A stretch of 64,000 nucleotides of DNA from Citricoccus muralis (GCF_029637705.1 NZ_CP121252.1:1798001-1862000); one strand, 5' to 3'. Shown: positions 29,782 through 40,707, numbered from the stretch's first letter. Translations and numbers: made by a program. The notes: a model not told the origin generated them from the sequence alone.

Positions 29782-31596
29782 TTACTCGGACTCGGGGGCT
29801 ACTTCGTCCTTCTTCGGCTCCGGCTTTGCGTCGACGCCAGCTTCCTTCCGCTGCTGCGGGGTGATGGGAGCTGGTGCCGCGGTGAGCGGATCAAAGCCGT
29901 TGCCCGTCTTCGGGAAGGCAATGACGTCGCGAATGGAGTCGGTGCCGGCCAGCAGAGCGACGATGCGGTCCCAGCCGAAGGCGATACCGCCGTGCGGCGG
30001 GGCCCCGTACTTGAAGCCCTCGAGTAGGAAGCCGAACTTCTCATCAGCTTCTTCTTCGCTGAGGCCCATCACGCCGAACACACGCTTCTGCACATCCTGG
30101 CGGTGGATACGGATGGAGCCGCCACCAATTTCGTTGCCGTTGCAGACGATGTCGTAGGCGTACGCTAACGCCGAGCCGGGGTCCGTGTCGAAGGTGTCGA
30201 GGAACTCGGGCTTGGGCGAGGTGAACGCGTGGTGCACCGCGGTCCAGGATCCGGAGCCCACGGCAACGTCGCCGGAAGCCACCGCGTCGGCCGCCGGCTC
30301 AAACAGCGGAGCGTCCACGATCCAGACGAAAGCCCAGTCCTGCTCTTCGATCGGCACCTCACCGGGGGCCTTAATGAGTCCCACACGGTGACCGATCTCC
30401 ACGCGCGCTGCACCGAGCAGTGCACGAGCGTCCTTGGCGGTTCCGGCACCGAAGAAGATGCAGTCGCCCGGCTGGGCACCGGTGGCTTCGGCCAAGCCGG
30501 CTTTCTCTTCGTCGGTGATGTTCTTCGCCACGGGGCCACCCAGCGAGCCGTCCTCCTGGATCAGCACGTAGGCAAGTCCCTTGGCGCCGCGTTGCTTCGC
30601 CCATTCCTGCCAGGCGTCCAGGGTGCGGCGCGGCTGCGACGCACCACCGGGCATCACCACGGCGCCGACGTAGTCGGACTGGAACACGCGGAACGGGGTG
30701 TTGCGGAAGTACTCGGTCAGGTCCGTCAGTTCCAGACCGAACCGCAGATCCGGCTTGTCAGAACCGTACTTTTCCATGGCCTCGGCGTAGGTCATTCGGC
30801 GAATCGGGGTGGAGATCTCGACCCCGATCAGTGACCACAGCGATGCGATGATCTTCTCGCCCAGGGCGATGACGTCGTCTTCCTCCACGAAGGAGGCCTC
30901 GATGTCGAGCTGGGTGAACTCGGGCTGACGATCAGCGCGGAAGTCCTCATCGCGGTAGCAGCGAGCGATCTGGAAGTAGCGTTCGACGCCGCCGACCTGG
31001 AGCAGCTGCTTGAACAGCTGCGGTGACTGCGGAAGGGCGTACCAGGATCCGGGCGCCAGGCGGGCTGGGACCAGAAAGTCGCGCGCACCTTCCGGGGTGG
31101 AGCGAGTCAGGGTCGGGGTCTCGACCTCGATAAACCCTTCCTCGTGCAGCAGGTCACGCGCAGCACGGTTGACGTCCGAGCGCAGTCGCATGATTTTCGC
31201 CGGCTGCGGGCGACGCAGGTCCAAATACCGGTGCCGCAGGCGGGCTTCCTCGCCCACCTCCACGTGTTCATCAATCTGAAACGGAAGCGGATCGGCGGTG
31301 TTGAGCACCTCGACGGTGTCGGTGATCAGCTCGATCTCGCCGGAAGGCAGGTTCGGGTTCTCGTTGCCGGCAGGACGTTTCTCGACCGTCCCGGTCACAC
31401 GCAGCACGAATTCGTTACGCAGCGGATCGAAGTCCTTCTCGTCACGCACCACCACCTGGGCGAAGCCCGAGGCATCACGCAGGTCAACGAAGGCCACGCC
31501 TCCGTGGTCGCGTCGGCGGGCGACCCATCCAGCCACAGTGACGGTCTGTCCAATGTGCTCGGCGTTGAGCTCGCCGAGCTGATGCGTGCGCAGCAC
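29782..31596 (-). CDS. aspS: aspartyl-tRNA synthetase (bacterial type)
   Basis: A 604-residue class IIb synthetase. The N-terminal OB-fold anticodon domain ([20 protein letters not shown]) is followed by class II motif 2 ([20 protein letters not shown]), the bacterial GAD insertion and motif 3 ([13 protein letters not shown]). The GTG at 31596 is preceded by AAGGA with a 5-base spacer and gives LRTHQLGEL, the normal N-terminus. The frame continues up to 31695 but without family residues. It ends with a charged low-complexity tail. No gatCAB gene is in the window, so discrimination against Asn cannot be judged. Confidence 0.97.
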   Translation of the reverse strand: MLRTHQLGELNAEHIGQTVTVAGWVARRRDHGGVAFVDLRDASGFAQVVVRDEKDFDPLRNEFVLRVTGTVEKRPAGNENPNLPSGEIELITDTVEVLNTADPLPFQIDEHVEVGEEARLRHRYLDLRRPQPAKIMRLRSDVNRAARDLLHEEGFIEVETPTLTRSTPEGARDFLVPARLAPGSWYALPQSPQLFKQLLQVGGVERYFQIARCYRDEDFRADRQPEFTQLDIEASFVEEDDVIALGEKIIASLWSLIGVEISTPIRRMTYAEAMEKYGSDKPDLRFGLELTDLTEYFRNTPFRVFQSDYVGAVVMPGGASQPRRTLDAWQEWAKQRGAKGLAYVLIQEDGSLGGPVAKNITDEEKAGLAEATGAQPGDCIFFGAGTAKDARALLGAARVEIGHRVGLIKAPGEVPIEEQDWAFVWIVDAPLFEPAADAVASGDVAVGSGSWTAVHHAFTSPKPEFLDTFDTDPGSALAYAYDIVCNGNEIGGGSIRIHRQDVQKRVFGVMGLSEEEADEKFGFLLEGFKYGAPPHGGIAFGWDRIVALLAGTDSIRDVIAFPKTGNGFDPLTAAPAPITPQQRKEAGVDAKPEPKKDEVAPESE

Positions 31597-31631
31597 GGTA
31601 GTCCTTCCGGTAGTGAATACTTCGCTGAAGT

Positions 31632-32990
31632 TTAGTTGATGTCCGACGTCGGCGCGGACACGGTCGGTGCCAGGTCCTCGGCCGCCGGAGCCCACGTGTG
31701 AGGATCGGCCGCCACCTGTTCGCCGCTGCGAATGTCCTTGACCTCGTGGTTCGGTACGCCGTCGTTGATGCTGGTGAACCAGACGTACGGAATTCCGCGG
31801 CGGTCCGCGTACTTGATCTGCTTACCGAATTTCTCGGCGCGCACCGCCACTTCGGCCGCCACCCCACGAGAACGTAACAGGGCCGCCGTGTCCAGGGCGG
31901 TCTCCCAATCCTCATCCTGTGTCAGCGCGACGTACACCGCGGTGGGGACGGAACGAGAAGCCTCAGCCATCTGTTGCGAAAGCATCCGCATCACGAGACG
32001 AGTCACCCCGATGGAAAGTCCCACGCCGGGGAAGGTCCGGTTGCCCTTGGTCGCCAGCGAGTCATAACGGCCACCGGAGCAAATAGAGCCGAGCTGTTCA
32101 TGTCCATCCAGCATGGTCTCGTACACCGTGCCCGTGTAGTAATCCAGACCCCGCGCGATCGACAGATCCGCCACAGCGCGACCCGGCATCCGCCGGTGCA
32201 GTTGCCCGATCACCTCGGCCAGCTCGGAGAGACCTTCTTCGAGAAGTTCGTCATGAACGTCAAGGGCGCGGACCTGATCGACGAAGCTGGGATCTTCGGT
32301 CCGGATCCGGGCCAAGGCGAGTGCCTTCTGTGCTTGCTCATCGGTAGCGCCGATTTCTTCGCGCAATAGGCGAGCCACTTCGTCTTCACCGATCTTCTCG
32401 AGCTTGTCGATGCAACGGAGCACGCCTGCGGTGTCGTTCAGACCGACCCCCCGGTAGAAGCCCTCGGCCAGTTTCCGGTTGTTGATCCGAATGGTGAAAT
32501 CGCCGATGGGCAGTTCGGAGAGTGCTTCGGCCATCACCAGCGCGACGTCGACGTCGTACCGGAACGGCAGCGTGCCCTCGCCCACCACGTCGATATCCGC
32601 CTGGGTGAATTCGCGGGCGCGTCCTTCTTGAGGGCGCTCGCCACGCCACACCTTCTGAATCTGGTAGCGGCGGAAAGGGAAAGCCAGGTGACCGGCATTC
32701 TCGGTTACGTAGCGGGCGAAAGGCACCGTCAGGTCGAAGTGCAGGGCCAGCCGGTTCGTATCCTCAGCCTTCTCGGGTGCCTCACCTTGCAGTCGCGATA
32801 CTGCATAAACCTCTTTATCGATCTCGCCCTTGCGCAACAGCGTTCCCAGGGTCTCCACCGCACGCGTCTCGATATTGGCGAACCCATGAAGTTCGAAGAC
32901 ACGACGCAGCGTGTCCTGAACATGCAGTTCCACCAGCCGTTCGGCGGGGAGCCACTCGTGGAAGCCAGACAGGGACGCTTTGCGTGACAT
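31632..32990 (-). CDS. hisS: histidyl-tRNA synthetase
   Basis: A 452-residue class II synthetase. The motif 2 region ([20 protein letters not shown]) and the His-specific signature [10 protein letters not shown] are clear. The C-terminal anticodon domain includes [17 protein letters not shown]. The ATG has no strong ribosome binding site. It lies 35 bases before aspS, and the two are probably cotranscribed. The 163 bases upstream separate it from the divergent DUF349 gene and must hold both promoters. Confidence 0.96.
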   Translation of the reverse strand: MSRKASLSGFHEWLPAERLVELHVQDTLRRVFELHGFANIETRAVETLGTLLRKGEIDKEVYAVSRLQGEAPEKAEDTNRLALHFDLTVPFARYVTENAGHLAFPFRRYQIQKVWRGERPQEGRAREFTQADIDVVGEGTLPFRYDVDVALVMAEALSELPIGDFTIRINNRKLAEGFYRGVGLNDTAGVLRCIDKLEKIGEDEVARLLREEIGATDEQAQKALALARIRTEDPSFVDQVRALDVHDELLEEGLSELAEVIGQLHRRMPGRAVADLSIARGLDYYTGTVYETMLDGHEQLGSICSGGRYDSLATKGNRTFPGVGLSIGVTRLVMRMLSQQMAEASRSVPTAVYVALTQDEDWETALDTAALLRSRGVAAEVAVRAEKFGKQIKYADRRGIPYVWFTSINDGVPNHEVKDIRSGEQVAADPHTWAPAAEDLAPTVSAPTSDIN

Positions 32991-33153
32991 GAATCAGCAC
33001 TTTCTGGTCGTGCAACGGGGACGAAGGTCATGGATTCGGCGCTCAGGCGCGGAACCCACCTGTCATTCTATGCCGTTGACGGTAGGCTATTCGTGACCAT
33101 GTTTCGTCTCGACGTGCTCAAGCCAGCACGATCCAGCACAGAGAGTTCCAGCG

Positions 33154-34680
33154 GTGACCCACAGTCAAGAATCCGACGTCCCCCATTCCGAAGCACAGCA
33201 GGACGTTGACGACGCTCTGAAGTCAACGGCAAGCACCGAGGCGCATCAGCCGACCGACACGCCGGCTGTTCCCGAAAAGACGGCTCCCCAGAAGCCGCGT
33301 CCCGTGCCCTCTCCGGCTTCGGTTCGCCCCGCTCAGCCCGCTTCCCCGGCTTCGATTGCCAAGCCTGCCGCCGAAGCGCATGCAGCGCAGCAACCACCGG
33401 TAGCCCCCGCCGTGCCGACTCACCGCACTGAGGTGGATGACGCACGCCAGTTTGCCGAAGTCACCGAAGACGGACATGTGGTGCTGATCGACGGCAACGA
33501 TCGTATTCCCGTCGGGCAGGTTCCCGATGTTCCTCGGGATGAGGCGCTGGCCTACTTCGTGCGCAAGTACGACGACGCGATGTCGCAGGTTCTTCTTCTG
33601 GAGCAGCGTTTGGCAACGGACACCTCGACCGCTGACCTCCGCAAGGCTCTGGGACAGTTGCAGGCCACTACCGATGAACGCAAGATGGTCGGTGACATGG
33701 TGGCGCTGCGCAAGCGCATCGCGTCGCTGGAGACCACGCTGGAGGTGCGCCGCACCGTCGAGAAGGAAGCGCATCACAAGGCAGTCGAAGAACAGCGCAC
33801 GGCTCGTAAAGCGATCGTCGACGAAGCGGTAACCATCTCCGAGCAGGATCCGCAGCGCACTCAGTGGAAAGACTCCTCGCGCCGCATGACCGAGCTTTTC
33901 GAGCAGTGGAAGACGACCCAGAAGAAGGGTCCCCGACTGCCGAAGCCCGAAGAGGACGAACTGTGGAAGCGATTCCGTGCAGCACGCTCGACCTTCGACA
34001 AGCACCGCCGCGCCTTCTTCTCACAGCTGGATCAGACCAATGCGGAAGCTAAGAAGGTCAAGGAACGCCTCATCGCACGTGCTGAAGAGCTATCGTCGTC
34101 CACAGACTGGGCGACGACCGCGATGAAGTACCGCGATCTGATGTCGGAATGGAAAGCCGCACCCCGCGCCTCACGCCGTGAAGACGATGCATTGTGGACA
34201 CGTTTTCGTGCCGCGCAGGACGTGTTCTTCAATGCCCGGAAGTCGGCCAATGACGAAATCGACCGCGAATTCGAGGAGAACCTGAAGGTCAAGGAGGCCA
34301 TTCTCGAAGAGGGCAACAAGCTGCTGCCGTTCAAGAATGTCGATCGTGCCCGGGCCGCCATCAATGAGCTGCGCGGACGGTGGGACGACGCGGGCAAGGT
34401 TCCGCGCAAGGACATCGGACGGATGGAATCTGGTTTCCGTCGTCTCGAGGAGGCTCTCTCTCAGGCGGAGCAGGAGCACTGGCAGCGGACCAACCCCGAA
34501 ACCAAGGCTCGCACGAATTCCGCTCTGTCCCAGCTTGAAGACGCCATCGCCGGACTCGAGCAGGATCTGGCCCAGGCCCAGGAACGCAACGACGAGAAGG
34601 CCATCAAGAAGGCCCAGGAAGCACTCGATGCCCGCAAGCTCTGGTTGCAGACCCTGCAGGCATCTGCAGATTCCAACTGA
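33154..34680 (+). CDS. DUF349 repeat protein
   Basis: A 508-residue cytoplasmic protein. The first 100 residues are Pro/Ala/Thr-rich and disordered. A coiled-coil-like region follows, then several DUF349 repeats of about 75 residues recognisable by W/F...W and LWKRFRAARSTFDKHRRAFF-type segments, which recur as LWTRFRAAQDVF. The C-terminal 60 residues form a predicted coiled coil rich in Glu/Gln. DUF349 proteins are widespread in actinobacteria and their role is not established. The start is GTG with GAGAG about 8 bases upstream. A strong terminator follows. Confidence 0.88.
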   Translation: MTHSQESDVPHSEAQQDVDDALKSTASTEAHQPTDTPAVPEKTAPQKPRPVPSPASVRPAQPASPASIAKPAAEAHAAQQPPVAPAVPTHRTEVDDARQFAEVTEDGHVVLIDGNDRIPVGQVPDVPRDEALAYFVRKYDDAMSQVLLLEQRLATDTSTADLRKALGQLQATTDERKMVGDMVALRKRIASLETTLEVRRTVEKEAHHKAVEEQRTARKAIVDEAVTISEQDPQRTQWKDSSRRMTELFEQWKTTQKKGPRLPKPEEDELWKRFRAARSTFDKHRRAFFSQLDQTNAEAKKVKERLIARAEELSSSTDWATTAMKYRDLMSEWKAAPRASRREDDALWTRFRAAQDVFFNARKSANDEIDREFEENLKVKEAILEEGNKLLPFKNVDRARAAINELRGRWDDAGKVPRKDIGRMESGFRRLEEALSQAEQEHWQRTNPETKARTNSALSQLEDAIAGLEQDLAQAQERNDEKAIKKAQEALDARKLWLQTLQASADSN

Positions 34681-34740
34681 TTCTTGATCTGATGCTCCGG
34701 GGTCGTCCACAGCGCGGGCTTCCCCGGTGAGTCATCCACA

Positions 34741-34775
34741 GCGGTGGTCCTGTTTCGACAGGGCCACCGCTTTTT
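34741..34775 (+). terminator. rho-independent terminator after the DUF349 gene
   Basis: A 12-bp stem with one G-T pair (arms 34741-34752 and 34759-34770), loop TTTCGA, followed by TTTTT. It ends the DUF349 transcript and shows that the next gene must start after it. Confidence 0.92.
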
Positions 34776-34792
34776 GCTGGGACGATCACTTC

Positions 34793-35425
34793 ATGAAGAA
34801 TCTCGCCATCCCGGTTCAGAGGATCGGTTCAAAGGAGGGGCAACCACCGTGGCTCTGGACTCCAGGGCCCGGCCTCATACATGCCGAGCTCCAGTCGATG
34901 GCCCGCACTGGACTACTTCGCCGCGGATTGGGCGACTGTTATGTGAGTGCGGACCAGCCCGACACAGCTGAAACTCGGGCGCATGTAGTGTCGATCATGG
35001 GGCAACGACTGATCGGTGGTTTGTGGACGGCCGAACTCCAAACGGCCCGGTGGATCCATACGGGTGGATGCCCACCCATCTGCTTCGAAGCATCCGTGCC
35101 TCGGTATCATCGGCCTTCCCGGATACCGACAGAGTTGCCGTTGAGACTGCGCCAGGGAGTCACCGGTGGCGCCCTGGTTTCAGGCAAGGGCTGGGAGACC
35201 GATGTTCAGATGATCGGGCCGGTACGGTGCACGATCCCCGAGCAGACGATGGAGGATCTTCTTCGGCTGTCGCCGATAGATGTGGACCCGGTTCAATTGC
35301 GACTACTGTTGCGTCACTGCTCTCGTGACGAGTTACTCGCTCGCTTTACCTATCGCAGTTACCAAGCCGGCATGGCCCGCGCGATCCAGCGATTGAATGA
35401 GTTGCTCGATGCGACCGCCGAGTGA
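34793..35425 (+). CDS. AbiEi-antitoxin-like hypothetical protein
   Basis: A 210-residue soluble protein. Features seen are LIHAELQSMARTGLLRRGLGDCYVSAD near the N-terminus, followed by a stretch opening TRAHVVSIMGQRLIGGLWTA and ending in WIHTGG, then a beta-rich middle and a helical C-terminus. From memory, this layout (short HTH-like opening, 'G-D-x-Y-V', 'R-A-x-x') resembles proteins annotated as AbiEi-family antitoxins at this locus in Micrococcaceae. No AbiEii toxin is adjacent, so a toxin-antitoxin role is doubtful. The ATG at 34793 follows the terminator, and a frame start at 34727 lies before it. The gene ends 5 bases from the convergent rel stop. Confidence 0.6.
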   Translation: MKNLAIPVQRIGSKEGQPPWLWTPGPGLIHAELQSMARTGLLRRGLGDCYVSADQPDTAETRAHVVSIMGQRLIGGLWTAELQTARWIHTGGCPPICFEASVPRYHRPSRIPTELPLRLRQGVTGGALVSGKGWETDVQMIGPVRCTIPEQTMEDLLRLSPIDVDPVQLRLLLRHCSRDELLARFTYRSYQAGMARAIQRLNELLDATAE

Positions 35426-35430
35426 CGGTG

Positions 35431-37728
35431 TTAGGTCTTACGCTGTCCTTTATCCGAGGTACGGAAGACGTCGTAGACGCCGTCAATGCGGCGGATGGAG
35501 TTCAACACGTGCTGAAGATACGCTGGATCGCCCATCTCGAAGACGAATTGCGACTCCGCAACTCGATCCCGCCGCGTCTTCACGGAGGCCGAGAGAATGT
35601 TGACGTGGTGCTCGGCGAGAATACGAGTCACATCGGACAGCAACGACTTGCGGTCGAGAGCCTCCACCTGAATCTCTACGACGAACACAGAGTCCTGGGT
35701 CGGAGCCCATTCCACGTCGACAAGACGTTCAGGCTCGGCTTTCAGGTTCTCGACGTTCTGACAGTCAGTCCGGTGCACGGAGACTCCCGAGCCGCGGGTG
35801 ACAAACCCGACGATGTCGTCTGGTGGAACCGGAGAACAACAGCGGGCCAGTTTAGCCATAACTTCGCCAGTGCCCGGAATAATGACACCAGAATCTGAAT
35901 GCCGACTGGGCAGACTGACCTGCGGCATCGCGCCAGTATCGAAGTACTCTTCTTGAGGCGGCTCCGGTGGCTCAAGAAGTGCCTGGATATGTTCGAAGAC
36001 ATTCTGGGCGGAGACGTTGTTTTCGCCGATAGCAGCGTAGAGCCCGGAGACGTCCGCCAGGCCCAGCTCTTCAGCTACCGTGCCCAATGCGTCTGTGCTC
36101 ATGACTTGGCTCAGCGGCAACGATTGTTTGCGGGCGTATTTGGTCAGCGCGTCTTTTCCGACTTCGATGACTTCGTCGCGGCGTTCCTTGGAGAACCAAT
36201 GCCGGATCTTGTTGCGTGCGCGGGCACTGCGTACGAACCCCAACCAATCTTGGCTGGGACCCGCGTCTTCACTTTTCGACGTGAAGATTTCGACAGAGTC
36301 GCCATGATTGAGCGGGGAATTCAGTGGTACCAGACGCCCGTTGACCCGGGCACCGATGGTCCGGTCACCGACTTCTGTGTGCACCGAATAGGCGAAGTCC
36401 ACGGGGGTAGATCCAGCAGGGAGCACTTTAATCTCGCCTTGCGGAGTGAAGACATAGACCTCGGCCGCTCCGATCTCGGTGCGCAATGAGTCCAGGAAGT
36501 CGTTCGGGTCCTTGGCGTCCTTCTGCCAGTCCAGGACGGCACGCAACCAATTCGGTGTCGCGTCGCCGTTCTCCTCGGCCCCAGCATCCTTATAGCGCCA
36601 GTGAGCGGCAACGCCGTATTCAGCTCGGCGGTGCATTTCATGCGTGCGAATCTGGATCTCAACACGCTTGCCATCGGAGCCGACGACGGTGGTGTGGAGC
36701 GATTGGTACATGTTGTACTTCGGCATCGCAATATAGTCTTTGAACCGGCCCGGAATCGGAGACCACTTCGCGTGAAGAACACCCAGTGCCGCGTAGCAGT
36801 CCCGTACAGAATCGACCAACACGCGGACACCGAGAAGATCGTAGATCTCGTCAAACTCTTTTCCGCGCACGATCATCTTCTGATAGATCGAGTAGTAATG
36901 CTTGGGCCGTCCTGACAGGGTTGCCCGAATCTTGGCGTCGCGGAGTTCGCGCTCGATCTGTTCGCTGAGCTGGGCAACATTCTGTTGCCGTTCCGGGGTT
37001 CGCTCCCCGACCAACCGGACGATCTCCGAGTACACCTTGGGCCACAATGCAGCGAAAGACAGGTCCTCAAGCTCCCACTTGATGGTGTTCATTCCGAGAC
37101 GATGCGCGAGCGGCGCATAGATCTCCAGGGTCTCTTTCGCTTTGCGGGCGCTGGACTCGGGCGGCACGTAACGCCAAGTTCTGGCATTGTGAAGCCGGTC
37201 TGCGAGCTTGATCAACAGCACGCGTACATCCTTGGCCATGGCCAAAACCATTTTGCGGACGGTCTCGGCTTGCGCCGCAGCGCCAAACTTCACTTTGTCC
37301 AGCTTCGTCACACCGTCGACCAGTAGCGCCGTTTCCTCACCGAATTCGCGACTGAGCTGGTCCAGTGAGTAGCTGGTGTCTTCGACAGTATCGTGCAAAA
37401 GGGCGGCGGCCAAGGTAGTACCTGTCAGACCGAGTTCCGCCAGAATGGTCGCCACCGCGACCGGATGGGTGATGTACGGATCGCCGCTTTTCCGCTTTTG
37501 CCCCTCGTGATACTTCTCTGCGACGGCGAAAGCACGGATAACGAGATCAAGATCGGATTTCGGGTGCCGAACTTTCAACGTGCGGATCAGGGGTTCCAAG
37601 ATCGGCGAGTACCCGCCGACCACTGGGCGACCGGTCAGACGCGCAAGGCGTCCTCGTGGGCGGCGAGAATTGACAGCAGCAGACGTTGAGGACGCATCCG
37701 ATGACGTAGCGTCGGTGGAATCCGTCAT
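35431..37728 (-). CDS. rel: bifunctional (p)ppGpp synthetase/hydrolase (Rel)
   Basis: A 765-residue RelA/SpoT homologue that makes and degrades the stringent-response alarmone. The HD hydrolase domain (residues about 60-210) has the LLHDTVEDTS motif. The synthetase domain (about 250-370) has RVLVDSVRDCYAALG and MPKYNMYQSLHTTV. TGS (around VFTPQGEIKVLPAGSTPVDF), a helical/zinc-finger region (LARCCSPVPPDDIVGF) and a C-terminal ACT domain follow. Both enzymatic motifs look intact, so it is a single bifunctional Rel as expected in actinobacteria. The ATG at 37728 has GGAGGGG upstream; a TTG at 37764 is in frame but poorly placed. Confidence 0.96.
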   Translation of the reverse strand: MTDSTDATSSDASSTSAAVNSRRPRGRLARLTGRPVVGGYSPILEPLIRTLKVRHPKSDLDLVIRAFAVAEKYHEGQKRKSGDPYITHPVAVATILAELGLTGTTLAAALLHDTVEDTSYSLDQLSREFGEETALLVDGVTKLDKVKFGAAAQAETVRKMVLAMAKDVRVLLIKLADRLHNARTWRYVPPESSARKAKETLEIYAPLAHRLGMNTIKWELEDLSFAALWPKVYSEIVRLVGERTPERQQNVAQLSEQIERELRDAKIRATLSGRPKHYYSIYQKMIVRGKEFDEIYDLLGVRVLVDSVRDCYAALGVLHAKWSPIPGRFKDYIAMPKYNMYQSLHTTVVGSDGKRVEIQIRTHEMHRRAEYGVAAHWRYKDAGAEENGDATPNWLRAVLDWQKDAKDPNDFLDSLRTEIGAAEVYVFTPQGEIKVLPAGSTPVDFAYSVHTEVGDRTIGARVNGRLVPLNSPLNHGDSVEIFTSKSEDAGPSQDWLGFVRSARARNKIRHWFSKERRDEVIEVGKDALTKYARKQSLPLSQVMSTDALGTVAEELGLADVSGLYAAIGENNVSAQNVFEHIQALLEPPEPPQEEYFDTGAMPQVSLPSRHSDSGVIIPGTGEVMAKLARCCSPVPPDDIVGFVTRGSGVSVHRTDCQNVENLKAEPERLVDVEWAPTQDSVFVVEIQVEALDRKSLLSDVTRILAEHHVNILSASVKTRRDRVAESQFVFEMGDPAYLQHVLNSIRRIDGVYDVFRTSDKGQRKT

Positions 37729-37847
37729 GTCGTCCCCTCCCCTCGTGGCGCCCAAGGCGACCAAAGCATGATGCCTGTCACCGTTACCGGTGGGTGAAAC
37801 ATTAGTCCCAGTTGCCGCCCAATACCAATCTGGGGCGTGAGGACAGC

Positions 37848-38879
37848 CTAGACGTTAGAGACTGCGCTGGGCTCGGTGACGGGCGCATCACCTTCACCGC
37901 TACCAGAGCTACGCTTACGCAGGATCCGCGCATCGTGTTCCTGAACGTTGCTGTCACGGCGTCGAAGCAGCGCATACAACGGTGCCTGGATGAACAAAGT
38001 CGCCAAGGTGCCAACGATAATGCCGACGAAAATCGCCAGCGAGATATCGCGCAAGGTACCCGCGCCTAGAAGCCCGGCACCAATGAAGAGAATTGAACCA
38101 ACCGGCAGAATTCCGACGATCGAGGTGGTGATAGAACGTACCAAGGTCTGGTTCACCGCAAGGTTGACGTTCTCCGAGAACGTGCGTTGAACGTCTTCTT
38201 CTAGGTTGTCCGTATTTTCGCGGATTTTATCGAAGACCACGACGGTGTCATACAAGGCATACGACAGAATGGTCAGGAAACCAATGATGGCCGATGGTGT
38301 GATTTCGAAACCCGTTGAACCATAGATACCAGTCGTCAGCGCTACAACGTAAAACAGTCCGATAATGGCAGCGAGGGACATCTTCCAGGTGCGGAAATAC
38401 AACGCCATGAGCAAAGCGACCAGCACCACGAAAATGATCAGACCGATGGCAGCCTGCTGGCTCACCGCCTGGCCCCAGGTAGGGCCAACGAACGTGGAGG
38501 TCACATTGTCGGCACCGACCCCGTATGCCTCCTGCAGGTTCGCTGCGACCTCGAGCGTCTGGTTGTCGTCCAAATGCTCAGTCTGAACCCTCATGGTGTT
38601 CGGTGCAATGTTCGTCGCAGTGACCACGGTTTCAGGCACCACGTCGGTCACGGCGGACTCCCCCGCAGCGGGGTCCGTGTTGGATACGCCGGAGACGGTG
38701 AATTCAGATCCGCCGCGGAATTCAATGCCCATGTTGAAGCCGCCGCGGGCCAACGTGAGCCCTCCGGAGATGACGAGAAGGATGGCAGCAATGACGAACC
38801 ACAGCTTCCACCGGTGAACAAAGGGATAGGACTTCTTGCCTGTGTAGAGCTCGTTGCCCCAGGTCGCCAAGCGGCTCAT
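37848..38879 (-). CDS. secF: protein translocase subunit SecF
   Basis: A 343-residue six-helix membrane protein that works with SecD to pull exported proteins off the SecYEG channel using the proton gradient. There is one N-terminal helix, a periplasm-equivalent domain with GGFNMGIEFRGGSEF, and five C-terminal helices starting about residue 140 with the motif ALYDTVVVFDKIRENT. A charged C-terminal tail follows. The ATG overlaps the secD stop (ATGA). Confidence 0.97.
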   Translation of the reverse strand: MSRLATWGNELYTGKKSYPFVHRWKLWFVIAAILLVISGGLTLARGGFNMGIEFRGGSEFTVSGVSNTDPAAGESAVTDVVPETVVTATNIAPNTMRVQTEHLDDNQTLEVAANLQEAYGVGADNVTSTFVGPTWGQAVSQQAAIGLIIFVVLVALLMALYFRTWKMSLAAIIGLFYVVALTTGIYGSTGFEITPSAIIGFLTILSYALYDTVVVFDKIRENTDNLEEDVQRTFSENVNLAVNQTLVRSITTSIVGILPVGSILFIGAGLLGAGTLRDISLAIFVGIIVGTLATLFIQAPLYALLRRRDSNVQEHDARILRKRSSGSGEGDAPVTEPSAVSNV

Positions 38880-40633
38880 TTCTTTCCCTCCGACGATCCT
38901 GCGTCCACTGACTCAGATGTCTGCTGTCCCGAAGACAGTCCTAGCTGGTCTTCACGTTCCAGACGCCGTTTCTCGGCGATGGTCTGGCGACGTTGAGCTT
39001 CCTTCGAAGAACCTTTATTACGCTTACCCCGCGCGGGCGCAGCCTGCTCGACTGTCTTGAATTCGCGGACTTTACCTGCCCCCTTGTACAGCGGCTCCTG
39101 GCCGAGAAGCGAGGGATCCATTCCAGACAGCGGGTGGCCCGAGGCGAAGAATCTCGTACGTGCCAACAGCTGCATCACCGGATGCGTGAACATGAAGACG
39201 ACCAAGAGGTCGGCCACGGCGGTCAGACCCAGCGTGAATGCGAAGCCACGCACGTTGCCCACGGCGGCGAAGTACAGCACCACAGCCGCTAGTAGGTTCA
39301 CGGCCTTTGACACGGTGATTGTCCGCTTTGCGCGCGCCCAACCGTATTCCACGGCCTGTGCCAGTGGCCTTCCGGCACGCATTTCGTCCTTAATGCGCTC
39401 AAAGTAGACGATGAAGGAGTCCGCTGTCAGACCAATAGCAACGATAATGCCGGCGATACCGGCCAGGGACAGCCGGTAATTATCGGACCATCCCAAGAGA
39501 ACGATCGCCAGGTAAGTCAGGATGCCCGCCACGACCAGCGACGACAGTGTGACCAGTCCCAGTGCACGATATTGATAGAACTGGTAAGCGGCAACGAGGA
39601 TTAAACCGATCAAACCGGCTATCAGACCCCAATACAACTGGTCTTGACCCAGAGTTGCCGAGATCTGCTGCTCCGACTCGATATTGAAGCTAATCGGAAG
39701 CGCACCGTACTGCAATTGCTCCGACAGTGCCTGTGCTGTGACTTCGGTGAAGTTACCCGTGATCTGTGCCCGACCGTCTGAGATAACAGCGTTGGACGAC
39801 GGAGCCGAAATGATCGTGCCGTCGAGCACGATGGCGAACTGATTGCGGGGGCTCTCCAGCGGGGTAATTCGCTGAGTGACCTCACGGAATGCGCTCGTAC
39901 CTTCGCTATCGAATGACAGGTTTACGGCCCACTGGTTTGTGGAAATACCGCCCGGAGCGGAGGCCATACCGAAGTCCGCATCCGAGATCTGGGTACCGAA
40001 AACTTCAACCGGCCCCAGGATGTACTTCATGCCGTACTGCGGGTCACACGAGACCATCGGTTCATCTTCAGGCACCGGCTCACGATTTCCTTCGGCGAGG
40101 AAGGCAGCACAGTCGAGCTTCTGGAATTCGTCGGCCAGTTCTGGGGTGACCCAGTTGGGATCGGAACCATTTGCCGGCTCTGCCGTAGGCTCTGGGAAAT
40201 CTTCCAGTGCCGTCTGGTTCTCTTCTGGTGTCGCCGTACCCTGTGCGCCGCTGATCACCGCGCGGAATTCCATATTTGCCGACGCCTGGATCAATTCACG
40301 CGTCTGTGAGTCCGGAGTACCTGGCAAGGACACCACAACCGTGTTGCCGCCCTGAACATTGATTTCTGCTTCCGAGACGCCTGAACCATCGACACGTTGG
40401 CGGATAATCTCCACTGCCTGGTCCATCTGCTCAGAACTGACCTGCTCTCCCCCGGCCGTCTCCGGAGACAGCACCATCTGGGTACCGCCTTCGAGGTCGA
40501 GCGCAAGAAGTGGAGCACCAGTGGTCTGGTTTGTGGCGATGCCGATGCCAAGTACGGCCGTCAGCACAACGATGATAGCTCCCAGCCATCCGAGTGTTCG
40601 TTTGGGACGGCCGGAGCTTGTCGATGAGGACAT
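38876..40633 (-). CDS. secD: protein translocase subunit SecD
   Basis: A 585-residue partner of SecF. The first helix is near residue 15, followed by the signature LDLEGGTQMVL, a large extracytoplasmic domain with an inserted stretch of about 100 polar residues rich in Glu and Pro, and five C-terminal helices with LTADSFIVYFERIKDE. The last 80 residues are a basic, low-complexity cytoplasmic tail. It follows yajC by 74 bases. Confidence 0.97.
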   Translation of the reverse strand: MSSSTSSGRPKRTLGWLGAIIVVLTAVLGIGIATNQTTGAPLLALDLEGGTQMVLSPETAGGEQVSSEQMDQAVEIIRQRVDGSGVSEAEINVQGGNTVVVSLPGTPDSQTRELIQASANMEFRAVISGAQGTATPEENQTALEDFPEPTAEPANGSDPNWVTPELADEFQKLDCAAFLAEGNREPVPEDEPMVSCDPQYGMKYILGPVEVFGTQISDADFGMASAPGGISTNQWAVNLSFDSEGTSAFREVTQRITPLESPRNQFAIVLDGTIISAPSSNAVISDGRAQITGNFTEVTAQALSEQLQYGALPISFNIESEQQISATLGQDQLYWGLIAGLIGLILVAAYQFYQYRALGLVTLSSLVVAGILTYLAIVLLGWSDNYRLSLAGIAGIIVAIGLTADSFIVYFERIKDEMRAGRPLAQAVEYGWARAKRTITVSKAVNLLAAVVLYFAAVGNVRGFAFTLGLTAVADLLVVFMFTHPVMQLLARTRFFASGHPLSGMDPSLLGQEPLYKGAGKVREFKTVEQAAPARGKRNKGSSKEAQRRQTIAEKRRLEREDQLGLSSGQQTSESVDAGSSEGKK

Positions 40634-40707
40634 AGTGAGCTGGACTTTCAGTTAAGGCTGGGTGGACACACCCGGGCAATACGAGGCGATTTCATTCCGC
40701 CGCGGTG

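Noticed and set aside
34727-34792. Longer N-terminus for the AbiEi-like protein
   Set aside because: It would run through the strong terminator at 34741-34775.
37740-37847. Possible terminator after secF
   Set aside because: Only a 5-bp stem (CGCCC/GGGCG) with a large loop and no T-run; too weak to call.
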